In this document: positions 63,854-64,000 of the stretch, one piece after another
How positions within the stretch are numbered: position 1 is the first letter of the stretch
Layout of the letters: each line of letters begins with the position of its first letter
From: an uncultured Chitinophaga sp.
GTDB lineage: Bacteria; Bacteroidota; Bacteroidia; Cytophagales; Cyclobacteriaceae
NCBI GenBank assembly: GCA_902168205.1
Contig: CABHOK010000014.1
Span: 620,001-684,000 of the forward strand
Direction of reading: 5' to 3'
Length of the DNA: 64,000 bases
Position numbers and translations under genes: made by a program
The notes under the pieces: model-generated
What the model was told of the DNA's origin: nothing
The model's database searches: none
The model's input: only the letters and a program-made list of their open reading frames with translations

Positions 63854-64000
63854 ATGAAACGAAAAAAGAATTTTTGGGATGTTCTTTTGGTACTGGTTTC
63901 TGTTGCGCTCATCGTAGCGGGTTGTGATTCGCGTAAGCCGTCATCGTCCGAAGCGCCACAACCGGATTCATCGTGGGCTATGTTGCCGTTTATAAAGGCA
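63854..64000 (+). CDS. Lipoprotein, 3' end outside window
   Basis: The frame opens MKRKKNFWDVLLV and has a lipobox IVAGC near residue 24, then a Ser/Pro-rich linker and DSSWAMLPFIKA at the window edge. 49 codons are visible. The SW-x-LPF stretch just after the linker reminds me of exported Bacteroidota glycosidases of the GH43/GH130 type, but this is only a resemblance and the family cannot be decided here. Confidence 0.8.
   Translation, partial: MKRKKNFWDVLLVLVSVALIVAGCDSRKPSSSEAPQPDSSWAMLPFIKA

Noticed and set aside
1-64000. tRNA, rRNA, CRISPR arrays, insertion sequences or prophage genes
   Set aside because: I checked the larger gaps for cloverleaf-like or regularly spaced repeats and the coding track for transposases, integrases and Cas proteins and saw none.

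Overview
The window looks like a chromosomal segment of a Bacteroidota bacterium, probably of the class Cytophagia. The support is a PorZ-like protein with a type IX secretion sorting domain next to recO, several promoter boxes of the Bacteroidota form TAnnTTTG instead of sigma70 boxes, a near absence of Shine-Dalgarno sequences, a single-chain SecDF, and a ndk / DHH phosphoesterase / two FKBP lipoprotein block like the one around gldI in gliding relatives. I see no rRNA, tRNA, CRISPR array, phage or insertion sequence. Gene density is high and most of the window is housekeeping.

Layout. 1-11729 is an accessory surface-glycan or specialised-metabolite cluster: three cobalamin-binding-type radical SAM enzymes, two methyltransferases, an ABC exporter and four glycosyltransferase-like proteins, in tight or overlapping runs. 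11776-18106 holds a ZIP metal transporter, an ApbE flavin transferase, ruvB, a stand-alone FMN glutamate-synthase-like protein and two conserved unknowns. 18290-24941 holds thymidine kinase, a PorZ-like propeller, recO, two tandem XRE regulators, an archaemetzincin-like lipoprotein, an SMP-30-like propeller and a YrdC-type protein. 25034-30700 holds mltG, a thioesterase, a BrkB-type membrane protein and secDF. A 118-residue membrane-anchored protein lies directly upstream of secDF. 31217-38455 holds udk, rdgB, two FKBP lipoproteins, a DHH phosphoesterase, ndk, an amino acid permease and lspA. 38535-48649 holds ileS, an RND permease, a 34-residue lysine-rich gene, dgt, a scramblase-like protein and glyS. 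50032-64000 holds a histidine kinase, a universal stress protein overlapping a CPA2 antiporter, mazG, glmM, a cysteine desulfurase, a YWTD propeller lipoprotein, a membrane-anchored MutS-like ATPase, msrC, a flavin reductase, a MORN-type protein, a creatininase-family hydrolase, a lytic transglycosylase, a LOG-family protein and the start of a lipoprotein gene.

The observations I rate highest are: (1) the 118-residue protein upstream of secDF, which has its own good promoter, an N-terminal signal-anchor, a C-terminus ending Pro-Asn-Ala-Pro-stop and a hairpin before secDF, all consistent with a translation-arrest sensor of secretion; (2) the radical SAM / glycosyltransferase / exporter cluster; (3) a strong excess of the palindrome GCTATAGC and other TATA-core words, mostly inside genes; (4) intergenic repeats, namely a six-copy GTGTTTANGTG cluster, a REP-like inverted repeat that runs into a stop codon, and an AT-repeat cruciform.
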